Assembly: GCF_000744945.1 (NCBI RefSeq)
Contig: NZ_JQMX01000001.1
Coordinates: 2,232,001-2,296,000 of the forward strand
Length of the DNA stretch: 64,000 nucleotides
Direction: 5' to 3'
Source: Carnobacterium maltaromaticum DSM 20342
GTDB lineage: Bacteria; Bacillota; Bacilli; Lactobacillales; Carnobacteriaceae
In this document: piece by piece, positions 26,907 through 35,890 of the stretch
Numbering within the stretch: position 1 is the stretch's first letter
Layout of the letters: every line of letters begins with the position of its first letter
Notes under the pieces: generated by a model
The model's database searches: none
The model's input: only the letters and a program-made list of their open reading frames with translations
Told to the model about the DNA's origin: nothing
Program-made: the position numbers and the translations under genes

Positions 26907-26956
26907 AACCCCTATATAAAAGCATTCCCCACTAAAAAACCTCACTACTTGTGATA
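26907..26956 (-). other. rlmH 3' end: partner of the attachment-like site at 17210
   Basis: This 50-bp stretch spans the last codons (TATCACAAG), the stop of rlmH and the sequence just after it. It aligns without gaps to 17210-17259. The rlmH 3' end is the classic integration site of SCC elements. Confidence 0.55.
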
Positions 26957-27424
26957 TGGTTCGCCTTTCATAATCCGAAAACCTCGATAAACTTGCTCCA
27001 CCAATACCAGACGCATCAGTTGATGGGGCAATGTCATCTTGCCAAAGGAAATTGGTGTGTTGCTGCGTTTCATCACTGCTTGACTCAATCCTAATGATCC
27101 ACCAATAACAAATACCAAATTACTTTTTCCTTGAATCCCCAATTGTTCAATTTCTTTTGAGAATTCTTCAGATGTTCGTTGCTTTCCCTCAATTGCTAAG
27201 GCAAAAACATAGGCATTTTCAGGAATTTTGGCTAAAATTCGCTCGCCTTCTTTTTCTTTCACTTGCAGCATCTCTGCTTCACTTAATTTTTCAGGCGCTT
27301 TCTCATCGGGCACTTCAATAAGTTCGATTTTGCAATAAGCTCCAAGTCGTTTTGTGTACTCATCGATACCCATTTTTAAATACTTCTCTTTTAGTTTTCC
27401 CACAGTTATAATTTTGATATTCAC
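26945..27424 (-). CDS. rlmH: 23S rRNA (pseudouridine1915-N3)-methyltransferase RlmH
   Basis: 159 residues, the usual length of the family. SPOUT-type methyltransferase features are visible: [13 protein letters not shown] for the S-adenosylmethionine pocket and the conserved ending [14 protein letters not shown]. It methylates pseudouridine in helix 69 of 23S rRNA. CGGAGGAAAA precedes the ATG. Its neighbours (CxxH/CxxC gene, htrA, wal operon) match the usual near-origin order. The 3' end overlaps the attachment-like sequence described at 26907. Confidence 0.97.
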   Translation of the reverse strand: MNIKIITVGKLKEKYLKMGIDEYTKRLGAYCKIELIEVPDEKAPEKLSEAEMLQVKEKEGERILAKIPENAYVFALAIEGKQRTSEEFSKEIEQLGIQGKSNLVFVIGGSLGLSQAVMKRSNTPISFGKMTLPHQLMRLVLVEQVYRGFRIMKGEPYHK

Positions 27425-27447
27425 AGTTTTCCTCCGTTAATCACAAG

Positions 27448-27783
27448 TTATCCACAAAAGTTATCCACATGTCCACAATTTAAAATCATGATTTGGTAGG
27501 CGTACACTTGTTCACCACCATATATATGGGTTGACATTCGCAGTAATCGCATTTTATTATTTTGTTATCCACAGCTTTAAACTGTTCCATAACAGGCAAC
27601 TCAAAACCGCCGTAAACAGCGTCATCAAGCGCTTCTTCTATATGTTCTAAACACGCGTATATTGGTTTCATCCACAACACCTTTCTCATTTTGTGGATAA
27701 GTTATCCCACTAATAATCCACCTATTTATCATTTTACAGTACTTATCCCCAATCTTCATCTTTTTTTTTAATTATTATCCACA
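27448..27783. promoter_or_regulatory. Cluster of five perfect DnaA boxes
   Basis: TTATCCACA occurs at 27448-27456, 27461-27469, 27565-27573 and 27775-27783 on the + strand and as TGTGGATAA at 27692-27700. Near matches (TGTCCACAA at 27470, TTATCCCAC at 27702) are also present. Five perfect 9-mers in 336 bp are far more than chance. The cluster covers the rlmH promoter side and the CxxH/CxxC gene. No dnaA or dnaN lies in the window, so this may be a DnaA-titration or regulatory site or one part of a split origin. Confidence 0.75.
27486..27671 (-). CDS. CxxH/CxxC protein (YyzF type)
   Basis: 61 residues from ATG 27671, preceded by GAAAGGTG at 6-nt spacing. It shows CLEH near the N-terminus and CDYC further on, the two metal-ligand-like pairs that define this small family. 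The family usually sits between htrA and rlmH in Firmicutes, exactly as here. A zinc-binding role is likely; the function is unknown. Two DnaA boxes lie inside or at the edge of the gene. Confidence 0.85.
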   Translation of the reverse strand: MKPIYACLEHIEEALDDAVYGGFELPVMEQFKAVDNKIIKCDYCECQPIYMVVNKCTPTKS

Positions 27784-27921
27784 TCTTAGTAAAAAACAGA
27801 TTGATTTTGTGTACTAGTCAGCCTCTGTGGAAAAGTTAAATCCTAACTATTTTTATCTTTTCTACACTAACTATGGTACACTTTACTCATAGATTTTATC
27901 ATTATTAAGGAGGTTTTTCTT

Positions 27922-28842
27922 ATTATTAAAGTAGAATTACAGTTCCCATCAAGTAATGGGGTCAATCAAATTTTTGCTAGTTGTTGGAAACCAGAAATTG
28001 AGCCCATTGCAGTCCTACAAATCAGTCACGGAATGGCAGAATTTATTGATCGCTATACTGATTTTGCTGAATTTTTAACTGGTCATGGCTTTTTAGTTGT
28101 TGGCAATGATCATTTAGGTCATGGCCGCTCTGTCGCTGCTAGCTCTGATTTTGGGTATTTTTCTAAGAAAAACAGTAAAGATTATGTGATTGAAGACATC
28201 TATACTTTGTATCAATTAGTAAAGCAAGATTATCCAACATTGCCTTATTTTTTAATGGGTCACAGTATGGGCTCTTTTATTGTTCGTAATTATTTGCAGA
28301 AATATGGAGCTTCAGTAGATGGCGCAATTATCATGGGGACTAGTGGACCTAAGTTAGAAACAGCACTGATTTTACCAATTCTAGAGGTTTTAAATAAGTT
28401 ACAACCTCGTAAGCAAAATAAGTGGGTTGATCAATTGGCTTTCGGTAGTTTTAACAATTACTTTCCTGAGGATGTCGCCGAATTTGCTTGGCTCAGTGAA
28501 AATCAAGAAAATGTTCAACGTTATATGGATCATCCGCAAACTGGTTTTATTTTTACAAATAATGGTTTTTTAACGCTCTTTACGTTGTTGCAAGATGCTA
28601 CAAAACCTGGGTGGGCTAATCCGATTCCCCGGGAATTGCCTCTATTAATTATTTCGGGTGAGGACGATCCAGTAGGACAAATGGGAGTGGGGATTCGTAA
28701 AGTTTTCCGCGAGCTTGAGGAGTTGGATTTTGTGGATGTCACGTTCTGCAGTTATCCGACTATGCGCCATGAAATTTTGATGGAAACGAATCATTTATTG
28801 GTTTATTCTGATATTTTAGACTGGCTAAGTAAACATTTATAA
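27922..28842 (+). CDS. Alpha/beta hydrolase (lysophospholipase-like) with a probable ATT start codon
   Basis: The protein shows the lysophospholipase fold: SHGMAEFIDRY, GHGRSV, nucleophile elbow MGHSMGS, an ISGEDDPVG acid region and a late MRHEIL histidine. The first ATG (28033) lies inside the family's conserved SHGMAE motif and has no ribosome site. Upstream, the same frame continues as IKVELQFPSSNGVNQIFASC, which fits the family N-terminus, and AAGGAGG (27907-27913) is placed 8 nt before ATT 27922. No ATG, GTG, TTG or CTG exists in frame between the stop at 27868 and 28033. I therefore infer an ATT start, giving 306 residues. The alternative is a damaged start codon. Confidence 0.75.
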   Translation: MIKVELQFPSSNGVNQIFASCWKPEIEPIAVLQISHGMAEFIDRYTDFAEFLTGHGFLVVGNDHLGHGRSVAASSDFGYFSKKNSKDYVIEDIYTLYQLVKQDYPTLPYFLMGHSMGSFIVRNYLQKYGASVDGAIIMGTSGPKLETALILPILEVLNKLQPRKQNKWVDQLAFGSFNNYFPEDVAEFAWLSENQENVQRYMDHPQTGFIFTNNGFLTLFTLLQDATKPGWANPIPRELPLLIISGEDDPVGQMGVGIRKVFRELEELDFVDVTFCSYPTMRHEILMETNHLLVYSDILDWLSKHL

Positions 28843-28928
28843 TAGTAAACCTACCTTTAAGGATCACAGTCCATCTTTGATGGATGTGTATCATGTTTCT
28901 AAGTTGCTTAAGCAACAAGAACCATGAT

Positions 28929-28967
28929 AAAAAAGACTGCTGGGATTAAAATCCCAACAGTCTTTTG
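28929..28967. terminator. Bidirectional terminator between the hydrolase and htrA
   Basis: AAAAGACTG and GGGAT pair with ATCCC and CAGTCTTTT around a short loop; there are T runs on both strands. The two genes converge here. Confidence 0.85.
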
Positions 28968-28970
28968 TGT

Positions 28971-30545
28971 TTATATGCTATTTGCTGCTTCCATTGTTAC
29001 TTTGGCTGTTTCTAATTTTCCATCACGATAGAACTTAACTTCGACTGTATCCCCAACTTTTAAGTTGTAGATAACTTTACGAAGTGAGACACTATCCGTA
29101 ATTTTTTGGCCATCAATCTCAGTAATTGTATCATATTGTTCTAGACCGCCTTTAGCTGCTGCGGAATCTTTTTGTACATTTGTAATCACAACACCTTCAG
29201 TAACATCTTCTGGTAATTTAAGCACACTTTGTTGTTGTTGTTCAGAAATTTGTGATAGGTCTCTTAAGACTACACCTAACACTGGACGAACAATTTTACC
29301 ATTTTGTTGTAATTCATTGATAATTTTCACAACATCGTTACTTGGAATCGCAAAACCCATTCCTTCAACAGTATCTTGTGAAATTTTCATGGAGTTGATT
29401 CCGATAACTTGACCGGCTAAATTGATTAAGGCTCCACCTGAATTTCCTGGGTTAATTGCAGCATCTGTTTGGATTGCTGTCATATCCCAATCTTCAACGC
29501 CATCGCCATCAATATCCATTGCTACGGATCTATCTTTTGCTGAGACAATTCCTTGTGTGACAGAAGTTGCAAAGTTTGTTCCTAGTGGTGAACCAATCGC
29601 AATTGCTGGTTCTCCAACTTTAATATCATCAGAGTTTCCAAATGTAGCAACTGTTTTCACTTTATCAGCAGGAATAGAAAGTACTGCTAAATCTGTCCAT
29701 TGATCTGCTCCAATTAGTTTGGCTTCTACTTTTGTGCCATCTTTTAGAATAACTTCAATAGCATCAGATCCATCAATAACATGATTATTTGTTACGATGT
29801 AAGCTGTCTTGCCATCTTTTTTGTAGATAACCCCACTACCTTCACTTTGGGTTTGTAGGTCAGAGCTATCACTACTTTGGCTTGAATTTCCGCCACCTTG
29901 CAAGAAGTTTCCTTGAGAGTTCGCCATATTCACAACAGAAACTACAGCATCTTCAACTTTAGCTACAGCTTCAGTTGTATCCGTCGTTACATTTGCTGAA
30001 ATATTTGATGTTTGCACATTTTTGGCTGTATTGTTGTTCGTTGACCCAACGTTTGTGTCTTGGGATTGCGTGTACCCATACAAAGCACCACCGCCTAAAA
30101 CAACCATAACTAATCCACCGACTAAACCACCAACTAGACCACTTTTAAAACCGCCTTTTTTAGGTGTTGGTGGTTGTGGGTCTTTCTTTTCATTTTTGGG
30201 TGGTCTTACGCCGCCGCTTCCACCATTTCCAGCGCTTGCTTCAACTGGCTGCTTTTGTGTTTTTCTACGCGGCTCAACTGTTTTTTCAACAATCGGCTCA
30301 CTTGGTGTTGGCGCTACCGTTGGTTGTGGTTTTTCTTCCCTCTTATCTGCAGCGATTGCATCATCTAAAGCTTTTCTATCTGCCAAAATTTCTTCTTCTG
30401 GAAAGCGTTCTTGGTTTTCATTTGTATATTCATCAAAAGTTTCATTGGTCATACCAGTTCCCATTACATCTTCAGAAGAAAGTTCTTGGTCGACAGCATG
30501 ATTTTCTTCACTTGAAATTAAATTTCCATTTTCATCGTATCTCAT
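28971..30545 (-). CDS. htrA: HtrA-type serine protease, membrane anchored
   Basis: 524 residues: acidic, Pro/Glu-rich cytoplasmic N-terminus, a Lys-rich stretch, one transmembrane helix (LVGGLVGGLVMVVLGGGALY), a trypsin-like domain with TNNHVIDG (His), WTDLAVL (Asp) and NPGNSGGAL (Ser), and a C-terminal PDZ domain. Membrane quality-control protease acting outside the membrane on misfolded exported proteins. I start at ATG 30545 since GAGGTG lies upstream; an in-frame GTG at 30557 overlaps that site. It follows the wal operon but has its own gap (about 300 nt) with a terminator, so it is probably transcribed separately. Confidence 0.93.
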   Translation of the reverse strand: MRYDENGNLISSEENHAVDQELSSEDVMGTGMTNETFDEYTNENQERFPEEEILADRKALDDAIAADKREEKPQPTVAPTPSEPIVEKTVEPRRKTQKQPVEASAGNGGSGGVRPPKNEKKDPQPPTPKKGGFKSGLVGGLVGGLVMVVLGGGALYGYTQSQDTNVGSTNNNTAKNVQTSNISANVTTDTTEAVAKVEDAVVSVVNMANSQGNFLQGGGNSSQSSDSSDLQTQSEGSGVIYKKDGKTAYIVTNNHVIDGSDAIEVILKDGTKVEAKLIGADQWTDLAVLSIPADKVKTVATFGNSDDIKVGEPAIAIGSPLGTNFATSVTQGIVSAKDRSVAMDIDGDGVEDWDMTAIQTDAAINPGNSGGALINLAGQVIGINSMKISQDTVEGMGFAIPSNDVVKIINELQQNGKIVRPVLGVVLRDLSQISEQQQQSVLKLPEDVTEGVVITNVQKDSAAAKGGLEQYDTITEIDGQKITDSVSLRKVIYNLKVGDTVEVKFYRDGKLETAKVTMEAANSI

Positions 30546-30802
30546 TTTCCAATTCACCTCGTTATTTAGTTTAAGTATTTTTCTATACTCTTAGTTTACA
30601 ATTTAAATTTGAATTTTATATGAAAATAATAGGACTAAATTCTTATCTTTTCTTTATTAGTCTAACATAATTTGAATTATTTATGTTAGCAATAGCCTTA
30701 TTAAATCACTATTTTGAAATTTTTATGAATTCTATGAATGAATGATTATGCAGTATCTCGTATTTATTTTTAGCAAATAGCTACTTTTTTATACTCAGAA
30801 GT

Positions 30803-30843
30803 AAAAAAATAGAGACTGGAAAAATTCCTAGGTCTCTATTTTA
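30803..30843 (-). terminator. Intrinsic terminator of walJ; rest of gap 30546-30802 empty
   Basis: On the minus strand AATAGAGAC pairs with GTCTCTATT and is followed by a T run, 11 nt after the walJ stop. I see nothing else in 30546-30802 beyond AT-rich htrA leader sequence. Confidence 0.8.
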
Positions 30844-30853
30844 TATCACCAAA

Positions 30854-31666
30854 CTAGACAATAAATAGTGGTGCAGCTTTATCTGGGTCAGTATCGTAGA
30901 TTTTAAATTGTTCTTCGACGCCTGTTCCTTTTTCACGTAAAACACTGACTGCTGTCATATGAGCTAATTCTTTTAAATTATTTTCGCGGCTTAAATGTCC
31001 AAGGTAAATCCGTTTCGTCGCATCTCCTAGAACTTCAGCCATAGCAATTGCGCCATCTTCATTAGATAAATGACCTTTATCTCCAAGAATTCTTTGTTTT
31101 AACGACCAAGGATATGCGCCCATGCGTAACATTTCTAAATCATGATTGCTTTCAAATAGGTACGCATTTGCATTTTCAACAACACCGCGCATTCGATCAT
31201 TTACATAACCTGTATCTGTAATCATTGCGAAGCGCTTATTATTTTTGTGGAAGCAATAAAATTGTGGAGCAACAGCATCATGAGAAACGCCAAAGCTTTC
31301 AATATCGATATCTCCAATAGATAAAGTTGTGCCCATTTCAAAAATATGCTTTTGCTCCGTTTTGACTTCGCCTATAATTGGCGACATCGCTTGCCATGTT
31401 TTTTCATTGGCATAGACATCCATTTTATATTTACGAGCTAAGACTCCCACACCATGGATGTGATCGCGATGCTCGTGAGTGACTAAGATACCATCTATAT
31501 CCGCAATATCACGGTTAATTTGTTTTAATAATTCCGTTACTTTTTTCCCACTTAAACCACTGTCTACTAACAGTTTCTTTTTGCCTGATTCAATATACGT
31601 CACGTTCCCAGAACTACCGCTAGCAAGAATACTAACTTTTAACGCATCTGTTTCTTCAGTAATCAT
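30854..31666 (-). CDS. walJ: MBL-fold metallohydrolase WalJ (YycJ)
   Basis: 270 residues; the B. subtilis homologue is about 264. The metallo-beta-lactamase signature is HEHRDHIHG, with further ligands in SNHDLEM and LGHLSREN. I use the ATG at 31666, 11 nt after GAGGAGG, because the sequence upstream of it (ISRMIEEALLF) is not conserved and the ribosome site lies within it. The family is nuclease-like and is the last gene of the walRKHIJ cluster. A terminator-like hairpin separates it from walI (31763-31797), so expression may be partly uncoupled. Confidence 0.92.
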   Translation of the reverse strand: MITEETDALKVSILASGSSGNVTYIESGKKKLLVDSGLSGKKVTELLKQINRDIADIDGILVTHEHRDHIHGVGVLARKYKMDVYANEKTWQAMSPIIGEVKTEQKHIFEMGTTLSIGDIDIESFGVSHDAVAPQFYCFHKNNKRFAMITDTGYVNDRMRGVVENANAYLFESNHDLEMLRMGAYPWSLKQRILGDKGHLSNEDGAIAMAEVLGDATKRIYLGHLSRENNLKELAHMTAVSVLREKGTGVEEQFKIYDTDPDKAAPLFIV

Positions 31667-31762
31667 AAATAGTAGTGCCTCCTCTATCATCCTACTTATT
31701 TTACAACAAATCCTAGTGGAATAAAAGCCCAACTACTTTGAATTTAAGCTTTCTAACTACAA

Positions 31763-31797
31763 ATAAAAGGGTTGAGAGCATCTCTGCTCCCAACCCC
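31763..31797 (-). terminator. Terminator or attenuator hairpin between walI and walJ
   Basis: On the minus strand GGGTTGGGAGCA pairs with TGCTCTCAACCC (one mismatch), followed by TTTTATTT. Confidence 0.7.
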
Positions 31798-31810
31798 AAT
31801 CATATTCCGA

Positions 31811-32713
31811 TTATTCTAGTGGTGCTAACTCTTCTTCCGTTGCGGCCCCATCTGAGCTAGAATCAGAATCATTTGTTGTAGAGGATGTATGTTTAATAAT
31901 TGTCCCATCTACTCCACTCACTAGTTTAATTTTTTCTTCATTTCCAATTTTAAGTGAAACATACCAAACCGGTCCATAAATACTTAAATTATCTTTAGGT
32001 AACCATAAAGTCCGATAATAACCTAGTTTAGGGCGTCCATTAATCACACTATCTGCTGGAATCTCATTGTTTTGATACAGAGATTCAATGGCATTTTTTT
32101 CTGAAATTAATGGGCGACTTTTTCCAGTCACTTCTATTTTCCCAGCATATGTTTGAATGTAGGAAATAATTTTCCCACCATCCATATGAAAGGTAATTCG
32201 TCCGGTACCATCTAATATTCGAAAACCTTCTGCTTTTTGCGTATAGATAATCGCATTTTGGGTAGCTGAATATTTAAAGAAATTATAACTTTCACCAAAA
32301 AATATATGTTCCTTAGCAATAAAAGCATCAATTTTCTCAGCATATTTTTTTATATCTTTGCTGTTAAACTTTTCCCCAACAGGAAATAATTCTAATGGTT
32401 CCGTTAGCGGTCGATAAATTGTATGCTTGTCTTCCATTGAGATTGTTGTATCTTTTGGCAATTGATCCACTTTTTGTTTCAATAAATTATCATTTTTTGC
32501 CTTTACATATGGCACTAGCAATTTCTCATCTGAAAACTGCTTCGCATCAAATTTAATTCCGTCTTTTTTCATTTCATCAAAAGGAACAACTGTCGACGTC
32601 TCAGCAGATTCATAAGTTAATGTTGTAGCTTTACCAAAATAAGAATATAAGAGAAAAATATTTAGCGAGAGGAAAGTTAGTAGGAAGATTAGCTCAATTC
32701 TTTTAAAATCCAT
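31811..32713 (-). CDS. walI: Wal two-component system regulatory protein WalI (YycI)
   Basis: 300 residues: an N-terminal transmembrane helix (IELIFLLTFLSLNIFLLYSY) and an extracellular YycI-type domain, ending in a Ser/Asp/Glu-rich tail. ATG 32713 follows GGGGAGG at 9 nt and lies 1 nt after the walH stop. WalH and WalI are known to bind WalK in the membrane and adjust its activity. Longer readings would begin inside walH without a signal. The gene order and separations agree with other Firmicutes. Confidence 0.92.
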   Translation of the reverse strand: MDFKRIELIFLLTFLSLNIFLLYSYFGKATTLTYESAETSTVVPFDEMKKDGIKFDAKQFSDEKLLVPYVKAKNDNLLKQKVDQLPKDTTISMEDKHTIYRPLTEPLELFPVGEKFNSKDIKKYAEKIDAFIAKEHIFFGESYNFFKYSATQNAIIYTQKAEGFRILDGTGRITFHMDGGKIISYIQTYAGKIEVTGKSRPLISEKNAIESLYQNNEIPADSVINGRPKLGYYRTLWLPKDNLSIYGPVWYVSLKIGNEEKIKLVSGVDGTIIKHTSSTTNDSDSSSDGAATEEELAPLE

Positions 32714-32714
32714 T

Positions 32715-34058
32715 TCACTTTGCCTCCCCATCTTGGTTATCTGATAGTTCGTCAATATTGTACCAAATACCATTTGTAAAAATATACCAACTTGGTTCAA
32801 AATCTACAATTGTATTAGCGCCAGATTCTTCCGACTCTAAACCATCGGATTCTAGATTTTTTGTCCAACAGTAACCAAGTTCAATGTTGTCAATCGTATT
32901 AATTGGATACCCAATTGAATCTAAATGTGCAATCAATTCAGATCCATTTAATAGTCGTTTTTCTGCCATTTCATCAAATACTGGTGTTTGAGCAATGACC
33001 AATGACATTTGCATTCTTGATAATACACCATCTTTAGCAATCGTTAGATAAGTGCCGCCAAAATCATTTTCCATTCCACCGCGACCAAATACAGGAAAAC
33101 CTTCAATATATCGACGATAAACAACTTGTTGTTTCGTATTATTATATTGGAAGAAACGAATTTTCCCAGGCCAAACTTCAAAATCTTTTAATTCACTGAT
33201 GCTATATTTTAATACATCTTGTAAATCCAATTTAACGCTGGTGCTACTCCGGTTATACGTCAAAATATTGGTTTCTTTATCAACGGTTACTTTACTAACA
33301 TTATCATAATACTGTTCAAAACGTTTATCAGCAGTAGTAGAGTTCGTAATTTCAGATAAATCTTCAAACAAACGATTTCTAATCTCTAAGCTAGGTTTAA
33401 GTTCAGCAATATAGGAAGGACTCGACAACTCGACTTCCTCTTTTGGTAGATAAACAAATCGCGTTGCTAGTTTTTGTATAGAAACGTCAACAAAATATTT
33501 TTCATTGCTTGTTAATACATCTGATAGCGTTGATTTATTGAAACCTTCAATTTCAGCACTATAAACGGTTCTTGAGTTGTCGTCAAAAAAGTGAATTTCA
33601 CCTGATTCATTTAAAGGAATCACGATTCTTTGAAAGGTTTGATTCCGATAATTACTAGCTAATTTTGAAAAAGATTTGGTTAATGTACTAAAAGGTCTTG
33701 CTGTTGGATAAATAAATTCTAACGAGTTTCCCTCGCCTAGCTTACTTGTATAATCTTCATCATTATATGTTTTGGCATCTTTAATGTTAGAAAACTTCCA
33801 CTCATAAAATTCCTTATCTAAACGAGCCATTAAATCAGGATTTGAAGCCAATTTTGGATTATTATCCGTATGGAAAACAACACGGTTCGCCGAAAAAATT
33901 TCATTTTCTTGCAGTGTAGAATTAATACCTGTTTTCTTACTGTTAGAGTCACTACTATTCTCTATTTTATTTGGCATTGTCCATATCGCCCACGTTAAAA
34001 CTAGACTTAGTGCGACTAGAAAAACCAAGGCAATTCGAACAAAATATCTTATTTTCAT
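32715..34058 (-). CDS. walH: Wal two-component system regulatory protein WalH (YycH)
   Basis: 447 residues with one N-terminal transmembrane helix (about 5-27) and a long extracellular YycH-type domain. ATG 34058 overlaps the walK stop (ATGA), the usual sign of translational coupling, with GAGGAGG 10 nt upstream; a GTG two codons earlier (34064) is possible. Known role: with WalI, modulates the WalK kinase through their transmembrane segments. Confidence 0.92.
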   Translation of the reverse strand: MKIRYFVRIALVFLVALSLVLTWAIWTMPNKIENSSDSNSKKTGINSTLQENEIFSANRVVFHTDNNPKLASNPDLMARLDKEFYEWKFSNIKDAKTYNDEDYTSKLGEGNSLEFIYPTARPFSTLTKSFSKLASNYRNQTFQRIVIPLNESGEIHFFDDNSRTVYSAEIEGFNKSTLSDVLTSNEKYFVDVSIQKLATRFVYLPKEEVELSSPSYIAELKPSLEIRNRLFEDLSEITNSTTADKRFEQYYDNVSKVTVDKETNILTYNRSSTSVKLDLQDVLKYSISELKDFEVWPGKIRFFQYNNTKQQVVYRRYIEGFPVFGRGGMENDFGGTYLTIAKDGVLSRMQMSLVIAQTPVFDEMAEKRLLNGSELIAHLDSIGYPINTIDNIELGYCWTKNLESDGLESEESGANTIVDFEPSWYIFTNGIWYNIDELSDNQDGEAK

Positions 34059-35884
34059 ATCCACTCGTCCTCCTCATAAGGAACATAAGGCAATGAAATA
34101 AAGAAGGTTGAGCCTTTGTTCTCGATACTCTCTAGCCAGATCTTGCCGCCATGCTTTTGCACAACTTCCTTAGAAATAGCCAAGCCTAAACCAGTACCTC
34201 CCATTGAGCGTGCACGAGCTTTATCAACTCGAAAGAATCGATCAAAAACATGCGGAATGTCTTTTTTAGGTACACCAAGTCCTTCATCAGCGATACTGAT
34301 AACGATATTATTGTGGGTTTCCATTAAACGACAAGTAATTGTACCACCAGAAGGCGAATACTTAATTGCATTATTCATAATATTATCTAGTACTTGAATC
34401 ATTTTATCTGCATCCACTTCAACCCACAGATCACGCTTAGTAAAATCACGCTTAATAACAAATGGCTTCACTGGTTTATCAGCAGATTGTAGCATCATAT
34501 CAAATCGATTCAACACATGGCTGAATAATTCGTTGATATTGACATATTCTAATTCAAACGTATCTTTTCCAGCATCCATTCGAGACAGATTTAATAAATC
34601 TGTAATCATACGAATCATACGGTCTGTTTCTTCTTGAGTGACAGCTAAAAAGCGTGGGGCAATATCTGGATCTTTCCAAGCCCCGTCATTCAGCGCCTCT
34701 AAGTAGCTTCTCATACTCGTTAAAGGCGTTCTTAACTCATGAGATACATTCGAAACAAAGTCACGACGTTCTCGCTCGATTTTTTCTTGTTCAGTGATAT
34801 CGTGTAATACGCAAACTAAACCACTAATAAAGCCAGTTTCTCTTTGAATTAAAGAAAACTCACCACGCAAAGTCACTTCATTATCTTCTGTAGAAAAATC
34901 TAAAATCAATTCTTCTTGTGTCTCTAAAAGATGGCGTAACGTGAAATGTTCTTGTATTTTAAGGATTTCTAGAATCGAATAGCCGACCGCCTTATCTTGC
35001 GTTAAATTCAACAACTCTAAAGCCGTCTCGTTAATAATCACAACTTTACCTCGCCGATCTGTCGCAATAACTCCATCCGCCATATGCTCCAAGACACTAT
35101 CCAAACGGCGCCGTTCAGCTTCCGTTGATTCTTGAGCCTCTTCGACTTTTGTTGATAAATCATTAATCGCTAAAGAAAGCTGTCCAAGTTCATCTTGTCC
35201 ATAAATCTTTACTTGTCCAGAATAATCCCCTTCAGCCATCTGTGTTGCTTGCTTTTTCATTTCCGAGATTGGCTTCGTTATTGCCCGGGAAATAAATAGG
35301 GCTAAAACTACTGTAACTCCTGCAGCAATCATAGATGCTTTAAAAAAGATTTCAGTAATACTGCTGATTTGTTTATAGACCGATTCAATATTACTTTCAA
35401 CACTGATTACCCCTAAAATTTTGTTATCATCTGAAATAATGGGCATAACGACTTTCCATACCCGATCGTTGTTTTCGTCAGGGTATGGTCTTTCGCTTTG
35501 TTTACCAATGACTAAGGCTTGCTTCACGTCATTGTCTTTAGAAATACGTCCAATTGTGTTTGGATTTGAATTTGTCCCAACTATATAATGATCAACATCA
35601 ATAATCTCGGTTTTCGAGATATTTCTACGAGAGAAATCACTAACTAAACGATTGATATCCTCATGATACGTTTTAGAATCAGGATTTTTTAAGATAGGCT
35701 GCAGATTTGTTCCTAGAAAATTAACACGCTCTGAAATATCATCTTTAAAAACATTGACCATTTTTGTCTCTAACTGCCCAACAAAATAAGCCCCAATAAT
35801 TTCTAAAACAACTATTAACAAGAACACAAATACAATCACAATCTTGAAATGAATGGATTGAAAAATTTTGATTCGCTTATTCAT
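34055..35884 (-). CDS. walK: Sensor histidine kinase WalK (YycG/VicK)
   Basis: 609 residues: two transmembrane helices (about 13-35 and 183-203) flanking an extracellular sensor domain, HAMP (after ALFISRAITKPISEM), PAS, and a HisKA domain with SHELRTPLTSMRSYLEAL (His near 383). The HATPase domain has DNIMNNAIKYSP, DEGLGVP and GGTGLGLAI boxes. It phosphorylates WalR and controls peptidoglycan hydrolase genes; it is generally essential in Firmicutes. Starts 6 nt after the walR stop and overlaps walH. The two cell-wall hydrolases at 20063-22773 would be natural regulon members to test. Confidence 0.97.
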   Translation of the reverse strand: MNKRIKIFQSIHFKIVIVFVFLLIVVLEIIGAYFVGQLETKMVNVFKDDISERVNFLGTNLQPILKNPDSKTYHEDINRLVSDFSRRNISKTEIIDVDHYIVGTNSNPNTIGRISKDNDVKQALVIGKQSERPYPDENNDRVWKVVMPIISDDNKILGVISVESNIESVYKQISSITEIFFKASMIAAGVTVVLALFISRAITKPISEMKKQATQMAEGDYSGQVKIYGQDELGQLSLAINDLSTKVEEAQESTEAERRRLDSVLEHMADGVIATDRRGKVVIINETALELLNLTQDKAVGYSILEILKIQEHFTLRHLLETQEELILDFSTEDNEVTLRGEFSLIQRETGFISGLVCVLHDITEQEKIERERRDFVSNVSHELRTPLTSMRSYLEALNDGAWKDPDIAPRFLAVTQEETDRMIRMITDLLNLSRMDAGKDTFELEYVNINELFSHVLNRFDMMLQSADKPVKPFVIKRDFTKRDLWVEVDADKMIQVLDNIMNNAIKYSPSGGTITCRLMETHNNIVISIADEGLGVPKKDIPHVFDRFFRVDKARARSMGGTGLGLAISKEVVQKHGGKIWLESIENKGSTFFISLPYVPYEEDEWI

Positions 35885-35890
35885 AAAAGC

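Noticed and set aside
27448..27783. Calling this DnaA-box cluster the chromosome origin
   Set aside because: No dnaA, dnaN, rpmH or obvious unwinding region is seen, so I report only the boxes.
30022..30574. Long + strand frames (up to 159 codons) inside htrA
   Set aside because: Low-complexity Pro/Phe/Leu antisense of the linker and membrane segment of HtrA; no ribosome sites.
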